64,000 bases of DNA from Streptomyces alanosinicus (lineage in GTDB: Bacteria; Actinomycetota; Actinomycetes; Streptomycetales; Streptomycetaceae): the NCBI RefSeq assembly GCF_014650595.1, contig NZ_BMVG01000005.1, positions 1 through 64,000 on the forward strand, in the 5' to 3' direction. A program made the position numbers and the translations under genes. This document shows, one piece after another, positions 15,340 through 24,113 of this stretch. The notes under the pieces were generated by a model. It was not told the DNA's origin. It made no database searches and saw only the letters and a list, made by a program, of their open reading frames with translations. Position 1 is the stretch's first letter. Every line of letters begins with the position of its first letter.

Positions 15340-17028
15340 TCAGAGCCGGGACAGCTCGTCGACCAGGTCGTCCAGGCCCAGCGAGCCCTGAGACAGGGCC
15401 GCCATGTGCCAGGCCTTCAGATCGAAGGCGTCGCCGTGCCGCGCCCGGGCGTTCGCACGGCCGAGCAGCCAGGCCCGCTCACCGAGCTTGTAACCGATCG
15501 CCTGGCCCGGGATCGTCAGATACCGGGTCAGCTCGCTCTCCACGAAGTCCGCCGGCCGGCTGCTGTGCGCGCCGAAGAACTCCTGCGCCAGCTCCGGGGT
15601 CCACCGCTCGCCGGGGTGGAACGGGGAGTCCGCGGGAATCTCCAGCTCCAGGTGCATGCCGATGTCGATGACCACCCGGGCCGCCCGCATCATCTGCGCG
15701 TCCAGGTAGCCGAGCCGCTGCTCGGGGTCCGTGAGGTAGCCCAGCTCGTCCATCAGCCGCTCCGCGTACAGCGCCCAGCCCTCGGCGTTGGCGCTGACCC
15801 CGCCGACCGTGGCCTGGTAGCGGGAGAGGTTCTCGGCCACATGGGCCCACTGCGCGAGCTGGAGGTGATGTCCGGGCACGCCCTCGTGGTACCAGGTCGA
15901 GACGAGGTCGTAGACCGGGAACCGCGTCTGGCCCATCGTCGGCAGCCAGGTGCGGCCGGGACGCGAGAAGTCCTCCGACGGCGCCGTGTAGTAGGGGGCC
16001 GCGGCGCCGCCGGGCGGGGCGATGCGCGACTCCACCCTCCGCACCCGCTCGGCCAGTTCGAAGTGCGTGCCGTCCAGGTCGTCGATGGCCTTGTCCATCA
16101 GGCCCTGCAGCCACTCCCGGACCTCTTCGACGCCCTCGATGTGCCGGCCGTGCTCGTCGAGGTGGGCGAGCGCCACCCACGGGGTCTCGGCACCGGGCAG
16201 GATCTTCTCCGCCTCCTGCCGCATCTCGCCGAGAATCCGGTGGAACTCCGCCCAGCCGTAGGCGTACGCCTCGTCCAGGTCCAGATCCGTGCCGTTGAAG
16301 TAGCGGGCCCAGCGCGCGTACCGCTCACGGCCCACCGTGTCGGGGGAGCCCTCGATGGCCGGCGCGTACACGTCCCGCAGCCAGTCCCGCAGCTCCACCA
16401 GGGCGCCGGTCGCCGCACGGGCCGCCTCGTCCAGCTCCGTGCGCAGCGCGTCCGGACCGGCGGCGGCGAAGTCCTCGTACCAGCCGCGGCCCCGGCCGTC
16501 GGTGTCCGCCCAGTCGGTGAGCTGCTGGATGTACGTCGCCGTGGGCCGCGGCGCCGCGAACAGCTTGCGGTCCAGGCCCAGTCGGAGCGACTCACGGTAG
16601 CCGGCGAGCGCGCCGGGCACCGCGCGCAGCCGCTCGGCGATCGCCGCCCAGTCCTCGTCCGTCTGGGTCGGGGTGACCGTGAAGACGTCCCGTACCGAGT
16701 GGCCCGGTGTGCTCATGTTGCCGACGGCGCGCAGATGCTCGTCCGCCTCGTGCACGGCGAGTTCGGCGGTGAGCCGCTCCCGCAGCAGCCGCCCGCAGCG
16801 CCGCTCCACGTCGCTGTCCGCACCGGGCTGCCGCTCCGCCTCGTCCAGCTTGGCGAGCGTGTCCCGGGCCAGGTCCGCGAGGGCTGCCTGGCCCGCGGGC
16901 GAGTAGTCGGGCAGCCGGCTCGAACTCTCCTTCACACCGAGGTAGGTACCGGTGACCGGGTCGAGGGCGATCAGGTCGTCCACATACGCGTCGGCCACCT
17001 GGCGGGGCAGCGGGGTCTTGGTCTCAGA
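15340..17028 (-). CDS. DUF885-family metallopeptidase-like protein
   Basis: The 562-residue product matches the DUF885 family in length. It carries the likely zinc motif STWYHEGVPGHHLQ near residue 380 and a downstream glutamate region (NAEGWALYAERLMDELGY). Family members are predicted cytosolic zinc peptidases. ATG 17028 (MSETKTPLPRQVAD) is preferred over an ATG four codons upstream because of the nearby GGGCGG. No signal peptide is visible. Peptide specificity is unknown. Confidence 0.85.
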   Translation of the reverse strand, partial: SETKTPLPRQVADAYVDDLIALDPVTGTYLGVKESSSRLPDYSPAGQAALADLARDTLAKLDEAERQPGADSDVERRCGRLLRERLTAELAVHEADEHLRAVGNMSTPGHSVRDVFTVTPTQTDEDWAAIAERLRAVPGALAGYRESLRLGLDRKLFAAPRPTATYIQQLTDWADTDGRGRGWYEDFAAAGPDALRTELDEAARAATGALVELRDWLRDVYAPAIEGSPDTVGRERYARWARYFNGTDLDLDEAYAYGWAEFHRILGEMRQEAEKILPGAETPWVALAHLDEHGRHIEGVEEVREWLQGLMDKAIDDLDGTHFELAERVRRVESRIAPPGGAAAPYYTAPSEDFSRPGRTWLPTMGQTRFPVYDLVSTWYHEGVPGHHLQLAQWAHVAENLSRYQATVGGVSANAEGWALYAERLMDELGYLTDPEQRLGYLDAQMMRAARVVIDIGMHLELEIPADSPFHPGERWTPELAQEFFGAHSSRPADFVESELTRYLTIPGQAIGYKLGERAWLLGRANARARHGDAFDLKAWHMAALSQGSLGLDDLVDELSRL

Positions 17029-17083
17029 CATGCCGCCCATCCTGGTACGACGAGGATCTTCGCGTCACCCACGTTCGGGGGAT

Positions 17084-17569
17084 TCAGCTCTGGGCGTGGC
17101 CGGGAGGCAGCAACGGGCCGCACTCCCACTGCTGGAAGATCAACCGGGTCTCGACCCGCGCCACCTCGCGCCGCGCGGTGAACTCGTCCAGCACCAGCCG
17201 CTGCAGATCGGCCATGTCCGCGACCGCCACATGCACCAGATAGTCGTCCGGCCCGGTCAGATGGAACACCGTCCGGGCCTCCGGCAGCGCCCGGATCCGC
17301 TCGACGAAGGGGCCCACCAGCTCCCGCCGGTGCGGCCTGACCTGAACCAGCAGCAGCGCCTGGAGTCCACGCCCCAGCTTGGCCGGATCCACCCGCAGCT
17401 GATGGCCGAGGATCACGCCCGAGCGGCGCAGCCGGGTCACCCGGTCCAGACAGGTGGACGGCGCCACGCCCACCTGCTCGGCGAGGTCGCGATAAGTGGT
17501 CCGGGCGTCGTTCTGCAGCAGCCGCAGCAGATGAAGATCAACCGGATCCAGTGCGACAGATTCGGCCAT
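17084..17569 (-). CDS. Lrp/AsnC-family regulator
   Basis: The 161-residue product has the N-terminal helix-turn-helix (TYRDLAEQVGVAPSTCLDRV, about residues 24-43) and a RAM domain (QALLLVQVRPHRRELVGPF, then VFHLTGPDDYLVHVAV). It is divergent from a PLP-dependent Met/Cys-type lyase gene with 60 bases between starts. This is the usual layout for Lrp regulators of methionine or cysteine catabolic genes, so it probably senses an amino acid and controls the lyase. Confidence 0.9.
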   Translation of the reverse strand: MAESVALDPVDLHLLRLLQNDARTTYRDLAEQVGVAPSTCLDRVTRLRRSGVILGHQLRVDPAKLGRGLQALLLVQVRPHRRELVGPFVERIRALPEARTVFHLTGPDDYLVHVAVADMADLQRLVLDEFTARREVARVETRLIFQQWECGPLLPPGHAQS

Positions 17570-17598
17570 GGCTCGAACGTAGCACGACGTTCGGATCC

Positions 17599-17620
17599 GG
17601 TGAACCGTTCACTGTTCACC
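17599..17620. promoter_or_regulatory. Inverted repeat GGTGAAC-N8-GTTCACC between lrp and lyase
   Basis: Perfect 7-bp arms separated by eight bases, centred in the 60-base gap between the divergent starts and ending nine bases before the lyase ATG. The position suits an operator for the Lrp protein acting on one or both genes. Confidence 0.55.
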
Positions 17621-17629
17621 CTTCCGCGC

Positions 17630-18829
17630 ATGGACACAGCGACCACCGGTGCCTACGACGGCGTACGCACCGCATCGAGATCCCTGGCCACCGAGGCCGT
17701 GCATGCCGGCCGCGACGACCTCGCCCGCCAGGGCCTACACGCCCCGCCGATCGACCTGTCCACCACCTACCCCTCCTACGACAGCCGCGCCGAGGCCGCC
17801 CGCATCGACGCCTTCGCGACCGACGGCGCCGACCCGGTCGGACCGCCCGTCTACGGCCGCCTCGGCAACCCGACCGTCGCCCGCTTCGAGACCGCGCTGG
17901 CCCGTCTGGAGGGCACCGAGTCCGCGGTCGCCTTCGCCAGCGGTATGGCGGCGCTCAGCGCGGTCCTCCTCGCCCGCGCGGCCATGGACCTGCGCCACGT
18001 CGTCGCCGTACGGCCGCTCTACGGCTGCAGCGACCATCTGCTCACCGCCGGGCTGCTCGGCACCGAGGTCACCTGGACCGACCCGGCCGGCATCACCGAC
18101 GCGCTGCGCCCGGACACCGGCCTGGTGATGGTCGAGTCCCCGGCCAACCCGACCCTCGCCGAACTCGACCTGCGGGCCGTCGCCCACGCCTGCGGCTCGG
18201 TGCCGCTGCTCGCCGACAACACCTTCGCCACACCCGTACTGCAGCGCCCGGCCGAGCACGGGGCCCGCATGGTGCTGCACAGCGCCACCAAGTACCTCGG
18301 CGGGCACGGTGATGTGCTCGCCGGAGTGGTGGCCTGCGACGAGGAGTTCGCGGGGCGGCTGCGGCAGATACGGTTCGCCACCGGCGGTGTGCTGCATCCG
18401 CTGGCCGGCTATCTGCTGCTGCGCGGACTGTCCACCCTGCCGGTACGGGTGCGGGCGGCCTCCGCGAACGCCGCCGAACTGGCCCGCCGGCTCGCCGCCG
18501 ACCCGCGTGTGGCCCGCGTCCACTACCCGCGGATCGGCGGCGCGATGATCGCCTTCGAGGTGCACGGAGACCCCCACGAGACCATCTCCCGGGTCCGGCT
18601 CGTCACCCCGGCGGTGAGCCTGGGCAGCGTCGACACGCTCATCCAGCACCCCGCCTCGATCAGCCACCGCATCGTCGACGCCGACGACCGCCGCGGCGCG
18701 GGGGTGAGCGATCGGCTGCTGCGGCTGTCGGTGGGGCTGGAGGACGTCGACGACCTGTGGGCGGACCTGGACCACGCGCTGGGGGAGTCGGTACGAAGCC
18801 CTGCACCGCTGCGGGAGGCGGTCGGCTGA
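17630..18829 (+). CDS. PLP-dependent Cys/Met metabolism lyase (gamma-lyase/synthase family)
   Basis: The 399-residue product belongs to the Cys/Met metabolism PLP enzymes. PVYGRLGNPTVARFETALA is near residues 70-90, SAVAFASGMAALSAVL is the cofactor phosphate region, and MVLHSATKYLGGHGDVLAG contains the PLP lysine. LIQHPASISH near the C-terminus is characteristic of the family. Members include methionine gamma-lyase, cystathionine gamma-lyase and cystathionine gamma-synthase; I cannot separate them here, but the adjacent Lrp gene favours a catabolic gamma-lyase. ATG 17630 has no Shine-Dalgarno sequence and lies just after the operator-like repeat, so a leaderless mRNA is likely. Confidence 0.9.
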   Translation: MDTATTGAYDGVRTASRSLATEAVHAGRDDLARQGLHAPPIDLSTTYPSYDSRAEAARIDAFATDGADPVGPPVYGRLGNPTVARFETALARLEGTESAVAFASGMAALSAVLLARAAMDLRHVVAVRPLYGCSDHLLTAGLLGTEVTWTDPAGITDALRPDTGLVMVESPANPTLAELDLRAVAHACGSVPLLADNTFATPVLQRPAEHGARMVLHSATKYLGGHGDVLAGVVACDEEFAGRLRQIRFATGGVLHPLAGYLLLRGLSTLPVRVRAASANAAELARRLAADPRVARVHYPRIGGAMIAFEVHGDPHETISRVRLVTPAVSLGSVDTLIQHPASISHRIVDADDRRGAGVSDRLLRLSVGLEDVDDLWADLDHALGESVRSPAPLREAVG

Positions 18830-18861
18830 GCGGCACCGGCCGGCCCTGGCCGTGCCGGGAG

Positions 18862-20310
18862 TCAGTCGCGTCGGGCCGGGTCGCCGAGGTGCCGCTGGGC
18901 GGTGTCGTACGGCGGCCGGGACGCGGCCGGTCTGGCGTCCAGGCGGGCCGTGATGACGAGCGTGCCCTCCTCGATCTGGTAGTCCAGCGGCAGCCCGAGG
19001 CCGCGCATCGCGGCGACCATGCCGGTGTTGGACGCCTGGGTCACGGCGTACACGCTCTCGCAGCGGGCCTCCACGGCCAGGGCCACCAGCCGGCCGAGCA
19101 ACTCGCCGCCGATGCCGCGCTGCTGCCACTCGTCCTCGATCAGCAGGGCCACCTCGGTCTCGTCGCCGTCCCACAGCAGATGCCCGAGGCCGACGATGCG
19201 GCCCGAGGCCGTCTGCACGGCCAGCGTCCGCCCGAAACGCGGGCTCAGCAGGTGGTTCAGATAGCGGTCCGCGTCGTTGACCGGGCCGTGGTAGCGCATG
19301 TCCAGGGTGCGGGAGGAGCACCGCTCGTGCATCGCCTTCGCGGCGGCCAGATCCGTGGTGTCGACCCGGCGGACCGTGATGTCGGCGCCCTCGGGCAGCG
19401 TCAGCACGTCCTTGCCGCGCGGGATGCGCGGACCGAGCCGGCTGTCCAGCTCCACCAGGGCACGGGCCCGCGCGAACTCGGTCGGTGTGAACGGCAGATA
19501 CGGCCGCTCCACGGTGATCACTCCGCCCTCCGGCGCCCGCAGCCGCATCACGGTGTCCTCCAGCACACCCTCGACCGGCACCGGCTCCGCCCCACGGGCC
19601 CCGCCGGCCGGCGTGCCGGGCAGCGAGCGGATCGTGCACCGGCCCAGCAACTGGCGCAGTGCCAGCGGCAGTTCGGCGGCGTCCAGCGCGGTGCGCGCGG
19701 CCAGGCCGAGGACCCGGGTGGGGGCGTCGACCAGGTCATGGGCGTCGGCCCGCTCGATCCAGGTGCCTTCGCCGCCGGCCTGCGATACCGCGCGGGTGAT
19801 CTCGGCCGCGGCCAGCGCGGCCGGCGCCCGCAGCAGGAACTCGTCCACGGTGCCGTCGGCCAGCGGGTGCGTCTGCAGGCTCAGGATGTCGACGCGCCGC
19901 TCGGCCAGCGCCGTGCACAGCGCCGCCAGCGAGCCCGGCTCGTCCTTGACCGTCGTCCGCATCCGCCACAGGGCACTGGCGCCCGTCACCTCGTCCGCCG
20001 GCCCGTCCGGCTGTGCCCGGGGCCCGGCCGGCCGCGTCTCGGCGTCCGGCCGGGCCCCGGTATCGCCGGCCGGCGGTGCGTGGCCGTGGTGTCGTGCCCA
20101 CCATGTGTGGAAACCGGCCGTCGCGGTCAGCACGAGGGCCGAGATCACCAGCAGGGCGGGACCGTCGGGGCCGTGCCCGATCAGGTTCGCCACGGCGTCG
20201 GCGACCGCGACGGCGGTGAACACGGCGGCCAGCTCCACGAGGTCGCGCCGCCAGTGGTGCACGGGCCGACCGTGCTTGGCGCGGGTCACATCAGGCATGT
20301 CTGCACTCAT
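18862..20310 (-). CDS. ACT-domain GNAT acetyltransferase with N-terminal membrane segments
   Basis: The 482-residue protein has three parts. Residues about 22-70 form two hydrophobic segments (LVELAAVFTAVAVADAVANL and LLVISALVLTATAGFHTW). Residues about 118-190 are an ACT amino-acid-binding domain (TVKDEPGSLAALCTALAERR). Residues about 325-465 are a GNAT domain with the acetyl-CoA motif WQQRGIGGELLGRLVAL. ACT-GNAT fusions in actinomycetes are known as amino-acid-regulated protein lysine acetyltransferases, so it may acetylate metabolic enzymes in response to an amino acid. The membrane anchor is less usual. ATG 20310 overlaps the stop of a small upstream ORF (ATGA). Confidence 0.85.
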   Translation of the reverse strand: MSADMPDVTRAKHGRPVHHWRRDLVELAAVFTAVAVADAVANLIGHGPDGPALLVISALVLTATAGFHTWWARHHGHAPPAGDTGARPDAETRPAGPRAQPDGPADEVTGASALWRMRTTVKDEPGSLAALCTALAERRVDILSLQTHPLADGTVDEFLLRAPAALAAAEITRAVSQAGGEGTWIERADAHDLVDAPTRVLGLAARTALDAAELPLALRQLLGRCTIRSLPGTPAGGARGAEPVPVEGVLEDTVMRLRAPEGGVITVERPYLPFTPTEFARARALVELDSRLGPRIPRGKDVLTLPEGADITVRRVDTTDLAAAKAMHERCSSRTLDMRYHGPVNDADRYLNHLLSPRFGRTLAVQTASGRIVGLGHLLWDGDETEVALLIEDEWQQRGIGGELLGRLVALAVEARCESVYAVTQASNTGMVAAMRGLGLPLDYQIEEGTLVITARLDARPAASRPPYDTAQRHLGDPARRD

Positions 20311-20531
20311 GCAACCACTGTGGAGGAACGGTGTTGCGTGATCACGAACGGTTTGTGACCGATGGGTAAAGCATGCTCCGCCCTTTTTGGCACCTTTTCT
20401 GCGGCTGGTCGGCCGCGGACCGTACGGCCCCAGATCGTGGCGTTGTCGTCCGCGTCGTCCGCCGCCGACGTCGGTGCCCAGTGCGGGAAAAAGTGCGGGA
20501 GAAGGGCCATGGCCTGCAGTGATCGCGTCAT
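20307..20531 (-). CDS. Possible small leader ORF coupled to the ACT-GNAT gene
   Basis: A 74-codon frame starting MTRSLQAMALLPHFFPHWAP ends in a 4-base ATGA overlap with the ACT-GNAT start. The first 45 codons have strong third-position GC; the last 30 do not and include a TTA codon (ALPIG), which in Streptomyces needs the bldA tRNA. There is no good ribosome site, and I recognise no family. The overlap supports it; the uneven codon use and missing ribosome site argue against it. Confidence 0.35.
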   Translation of the reverse strand: MTRSLQAMALLPHFFPHWAPTSAADDADDNATIWGRTVRGRPAAEKVPKRAEHALPIGHKPFVITQHRSSTVVA

Positions 20532-20608
20532 ACGAAAACCGTAGCCGCGACCACTGACAATCGGCCTGACCTGCGAAAAGGCCCGTAGGGCAGGGGAGTT
20601 GCCCGCGG

Positions 20609-22192
20609 CTACTGGCCGACCCGGCCCGGCTGGAGCGTCTGCGTGAACAGCACCGTGCCGTCGTACTCGCGCAGCCGCACCGTCAGTTCACCGCTGTCGC
20701 CGTCGATGTCCACCTCGCCGAAGAACTGGTAGCCCTCGGCCGGCGACACATTGGCGGTCGTGGGCGCCTTGACGAACACCCGGTCCGGGCCGAACGTGCC
20801 GTCCAGCGCGTTCGCCGGGAAGGCGCCGGCGTTGAGCGGGCCGGAGACGAACTCCCAGAACGGCTCGAAGTCCTTGAACGCGGCCCGCGAGGGGTCGTAG
20901 TGCTGGGCGGAGGTGTGGTGCACATCGGCCGTCAGCCACACCGTGCCGGTGATCCGCCGGTGCTTGATGAAGCGCAGCAGCTCGGCGATCTGCAGCTCGC
21001 GGCCGAGCGGCGCGCCCGGGTCGCCCTGCGCCACCGCCTCGAAGTCCGGCTTGCCCTCCACCGGGTCGGGCACGACCAGTCCGAGTGGCATGTCGTTGGC
21101 GATCACCTTCCACACCGCACGGGACTTCGCCAGCTCCCGCTTGAGCCATTCCAGCTGCTCACGGCCGAGGATGCCCACGGGGTCCGTGGTCTGGTCGTCC
21201 GGCGAGTTCGCGTTGCGGTAGGTGCGCATGTCGAGCACGAACACATCGAGCAGCGGACCGTGGTGGACGGTCCGGTAGATCCGGCCGTCCGGGCGCCCGC
21301 TGATCGTGGAGATCGGGAAGTACTCGGAGAACGCCCGGCGGGAGCGGAGCGCGAGGTCGTCGAGCCGGGTGCCGGCCGGGTAGGGGGTACCGGTGCCGAT
21401 GACCTCGCCCGGGTACCAGTTGTTGCGGACCTCGTGGTCGTCCCACTGGATGATGTTCGGCACCTGGGCGTTGAACCGGCGCAGCGCCGAGTCCAGCAGG
21501 TTGTAGCGGAAGTTGCCCCGGTAGTCGTCCAGGGTGGTCGCGACGTGCGACTTCTCCTCGGTGGTGACGTTCCGGTAGACGCTGCCGTCGGGCAGGGTCG
21601 CGGTCGCCGGGATCGGGCCGTCGGCGTAGATGTTGTCGCCGCTGCACAGGAAGAAGTCAGGGTCCGCCTTCGCCATGGCGTCGAAGATGCGGTAGCCGCC
21701 GATGGACTCGTTGATGCCCCAGCCCTGTCCGGCCAGGTCACCGGACCACACGAACCGCACGCCCTGGCGTCGCCGGGCGGGCGCGGTGCGGAAGGTGCCG
21801 GTCACCGGCTCGCCGGTGCGGCGCGGGTCGTCCGGGTCGGCGAGCAGCACCCGGTAGTGGATCTGCTCGCCCGCGGGCAGGCCGTGCAGCCGGGTGGTGC
21901 CGGTGAAGTCGGTGCCGGAGCCCAGCAGCGGACCGTGCCATCTGCGCGGGTTGTGGAACGCCTCGGTGGCCGAGGTCTCCACGATCATCCGGGCCGGCCG
22001 GTCAGAACGCACCCACACCAGGCCGGAGTCGGCGGTCACATCGCCCGCCTGCACACCCCAGCCGGCCTGCGGGCGCCCGGAGCGGGCGAACGCCGGGGCG
22101 GCGGCGAGGCCGACGGGCAGCGCGAGGGCCGCCGACGCGGCGAGCGAGCCGCGCAGGACGCCGCGGCGGCCGGGGAACGATCGGTCTGACAT
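20609..22192 (-). CDS. phoD: Secreted alkaline phosphatase D (PhoD family)
   Basis: The 527-residue protein begins with a twin-arginine signal (FPGRRGVLRGSLAASAALAL, with AFA near residue 35 as the likely cleavage site), so it is exported folded by Tat. PhoD hallmarks follow: an N-terminal Ig-like region (GVQAGDVTADSGLVWVRSD), FLCSGDNIYADG, IIQWDDHEVRNNW, VFVLDMRTYRN and WLTADVHHTSA, which supply Fe/Ca ligands. It hydrolyses phosphodiesters and monoesters outside the cell during phosphate limitation. The gene stands alone. A weak PHO-box-like sequence lies about 65 bases upstream. Confidence 0.95.
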   Translation of the reverse strand: MSDRSFPGRRGVLRGSLAASAALALPVGLAAAPAFARSGRPQAGWGVQAGDVTADSGLVWVRSDRPARMIVETSATEAFHNPRRWHGPLLGSGTDFTGTTRLHGLPAGEQIHYRVLLADPDDPRRTGEPVTGTFRTAPARRRQGVRFVWSGDLAGQGWGINESIGGYRIFDAMAKADPDFFLCSGDNIYADGPIPATATLPDGSVYRNVTTEEKSHVATTLDDYRGNFRYNLLDSALRRFNAQVPNIIQWDDHEVRNNWYPGEVIGTGTPYPAGTRLDDLALRSRRAFSEYFPISTISGRPDGRIYRTVHHGPLLDVFVLDMRTYRNANSPDDQTTDPVGILGREQLEWLKRELAKSRAVWKVIANDMPLGLVVPDPVEGKPDFEAVAQGDPGAPLGRELQIAELLRFIKHRRITGTVWLTADVHHTSAQHYDPSRAAFKDFEPFWEFVSGPLNAGAFPANALDGTFGPDRVFVKAPTTANVSPAEGYQFFGEVDIDGDSGELTVRLREYDGTVLFTQTLQPGRVGQ

Positions 22193-22257
22193 GGGTGCGC
22201 CTCCAGGGACGGGTGGGGCCGGTGTGCAGAGCCCACACCTACTGGGACGCCGCGGCG

Positions 22258-22279
22258 CGCGCGGAAACCCGAAGTGAAC
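22258..22279 (-). promoter_or_regulatory. Possible PHO box upstream of phoD
   Basis: On the minus strand GTTCACTTCGG matches 10 of 11 positions of the Streptomyces PhoP unit GTTCAYYYRSG. The next 11-mer (GTTTCCGCGCG) matches poorly. A true PHO box needs two or more direct units, so this is a weak candidate, supported mainly by its place before a phoD gene. Confidence 0.3.
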
Positions 22280-22322
22280 AACGGGCCTTGGCGCGAAGGG
22301 ACGCCGTCTCTCCCCGCCCCGC

Positions 22323-22364
22323 GTGAACCCGTACGCGCGCGTGGTGAACCCGTACGCGCGCGTA
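22323..22364 (+). repeat. Two tandem copies of a 21-bp unit ending in a palindrome
   Basis: GTGAACCCGTACGCGCGCGT(G/A) occurs twice in succession in the gap between phoD and the downstream-lying hydrolase gene. The second copy runs into CGTACGCGCGCGTACG, a perfect 16-base palindrome. It could act as a protein site or a hairpin; neither role is shown. Confidence 0.8.
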
Positions 22365-22401
22365 CGGCGCCGTACAGCCGGCCGGGTCGCGCCCGGCCGG
22401 T

Positions 22402-23232
22402 TCAGCGGCTGCCGTCCAGGATGACGCGCGCGACCAGCGCCGGGTCGTCGCTCATCGGGCAGTGGCCGCAGCCGGGCAGCCGCACCAGCCGGGCGTGCGG
22501 GATGAGCTGCTTGGCGCGCACGCCCTGACGGCGCAGCAGCAGCCGGTCCTGGGTGCCCCAGGCCACCGTCACCGGCAGGCCCGGCAGATCGTCGGTGAAC
22601 CGGACGGTGGTGCCCGCCCGCAGCGTGGCGTCGAACCCGGTGGCGCCGACGAGCGCGAGCGTCTCGGCGACCACGGCCTGCGGGTCACGGCGGGCCGGGC
22701 GCGCGTAGATGGTGCTGGTCAGCGCGGTACGGCCGGCCGCGCTGTGCGACAGCCGCTCCACCAGCGGCAGCGGGAGCCGCTGGGCGACGCCCCGCATCGC
22801 GAGCAGCACCGCGAAGGCGTACCGGCGTTCGGCGTCCGTCCAGAACCCGGCCGGAGACAGCGCCGTCACGGACCGCACCCGCTTCTCCCGGCCGAGTTCC
22901 AGGGCGAGCAGGCCGCCCAGGGAGTTGCCCGCGATATGCGGACGGTCCAGCTCCAGTGCCTCGAACAGGGCGCCGAGCACGGAGTTGGTGCTGGGCAGGT
23001 CGTAGGCGAGGCCGTCCGGCAGGGCCGGGGACGCGCCGAAGCCCGGCAGGTCGACGGCGATCACGTCACGCTCGGTGGCGAGGATGTCCACGACCGGGTC
23101 CCAGGCCTGCCGGTGATGGCCGATGCCGTGCAGCAGGACCAGGGGATCCCCGCGCCCCATGCGCGCGTAGGACACGGTCACGTCCTTCGGACCGTGCGGG
23201 GTGGGGACCTCGAAGGAGACGGTGGCGGACAT
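22402..23232 (-). CDS. Alpha/beta hydrolase
   Basis: The 276-residue product has the oxyanion-hole motif LVLLHGIGHHRQAWD near residue 32, the nucleophile elbow IAGNSLGGLLALELG with Ser near 117, an acid in VAWGTQDRLLLRR and the catalytic His in LPGCGHCPMSDDP. This is a complete triad of the alpha/beta hydrolase fold. The substrate is not predictable. The gene appears monocistronic, with a short gap to the divergent-side oxidoreductase. Confidence 0.9.
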   Translation of the reverse strand: MSATVSFEVPTPHGPKDVTVSYARMGRGDPLVLLHGIGHHRQAWDPVVDILATERDVIAVDLPGFGASPALPDGLAYDLPSTNSVLGALFEALELDRPHIAGNSLGGLLALELGREKRVRSVTALSPAGFWTDAERRYAFAVLLAMRGVAQRLPLPLVERLSHSAAGRTALTSTIYARPARRDPQAVVAETLALVGATGFDATLRAGTTVRFTDDLPGLPVTVAWGTQDRLLLRRQGVRAKQLIPHARLVRLPGCGHCPMSDDPALVARVILDGSR

Positions 23233-23337
23233 GGGGTGCTCCTCGTCTGGGTGCCGGCGGACGCTGTAGACAGCTTGTCAGCAATTACTACCTGCCGGTA
23301 GCCCCTGATCGGCGTACGACGCGCACGGTACCGACGG

Positions 23338-23991
23338 TCAACCCGCCCGGCGCACCTCGATGTTGAAGTCGGCGGTCCCGAACCTCCGCATCATGGTGAG
23401 CCACAGCGGCAGATACATCTCCACCGTCCGGGCCGCCTGGATGCCGCCCAGGTCCAGCACCCGCTCCGCCGGCCATCCGAACTCCCCGAGCATGGCCGTC
23501 ACCTGCCCTTTGGCCGCCGCGTCCTCGCCGCACACGAACAGGTGGTGCGCGCCCGGCACCCGCCCCGGATCCACCATCACCTGACAGTTGACCGTGTTCA
23601 GCGTCTTCACCACGCGCGCGTGCGGGAAGGCCCGCTGGATCTGCTCGCCCACGCTGTCCGACTCCACCGGGTCCAGCCGCGCCTCCCCGTCCTGGAAGGC
23701 GAGCGGATTGCACACGTCCACGAGGATCTTGCCGTCGAGGTTCTCCGCGCCGGCCGCCCGCAGGGCGTCGAGCGCCACCCGGCCGCTGACCGCGTTGACG
23801 ACCATCTCGGCGGACGCCGCCGCCTCCGCGAACGTGCCCGCGCGGGCCCGCTCCGCCGCGGCCGTCGCCCACTCCAGCGCGACCGGATTGTCCTTGGTGC
23901 GCGACCCGAGGGTCACCTCGTGCCCCAGCTCCACCAGCCTGCCGCCCAGTGTGCGGCCCACCTCGCCCGTGCCCAGCACCGCAAACCGCAT
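23338..23991 (-). CDS. NADPH-dependent F420 reductase-type oxidoreductase
   Basis: The 217-residue product begins MRFAVLGTGEVGRTLGGRL, a Rossmann GxGxxG nucleotide site, and continues LGSRTKDNP, whose Ser/Arg pair often selects NADP. DGKILVDVCNPLAFQDG and VVKTLNTVNCQVMVDP are typical of the F420-dependent NADP oxidoreductase family. The start was set at ATG 23991; an ATG six codons upstream is less likely. It is divergent from an ECF41 sigma factor gene, whose regulon often includes adjacent oxidoreductases. Confidence 0.85.
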   Translation of the reverse strand: MRFAVLGTGEVGRTLGGRLVELGHEVTLGSRTKDNPVALEWATAAAERARAGTFAEAAASAEMVVNAVSGRVALDALRAAGAENLDGKILVDVCNPLAFQDGEARLDPVESDSVGEQIQRAFPHARVVKTLNTVNCQVMVDPGRVPGAHHLFVCGEDAAAKGQVTAMLGEFGWPAERVLDLGGIQAARTVEMYLPLWLTMMRRFGTADFNIEVRRAG

Positions 23992-24113
23992 CGGCCACCT
24001 CCAGGTCACCGGCCGCCGACCCCCGGCGACCCGCGGTCATTGTGATCCGCACCGGCGTCGGACGAGCCGATTCCGGGTGGACACACCCGGCGCGTGTCGG
24101 ATGGGATGGGGCG

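Noticed and set aside
22258..22279. Strong claim of a PHO box
   Set aside because: Only one of the two direct units matches well, so it is kept as a weak feature rather than a finding.
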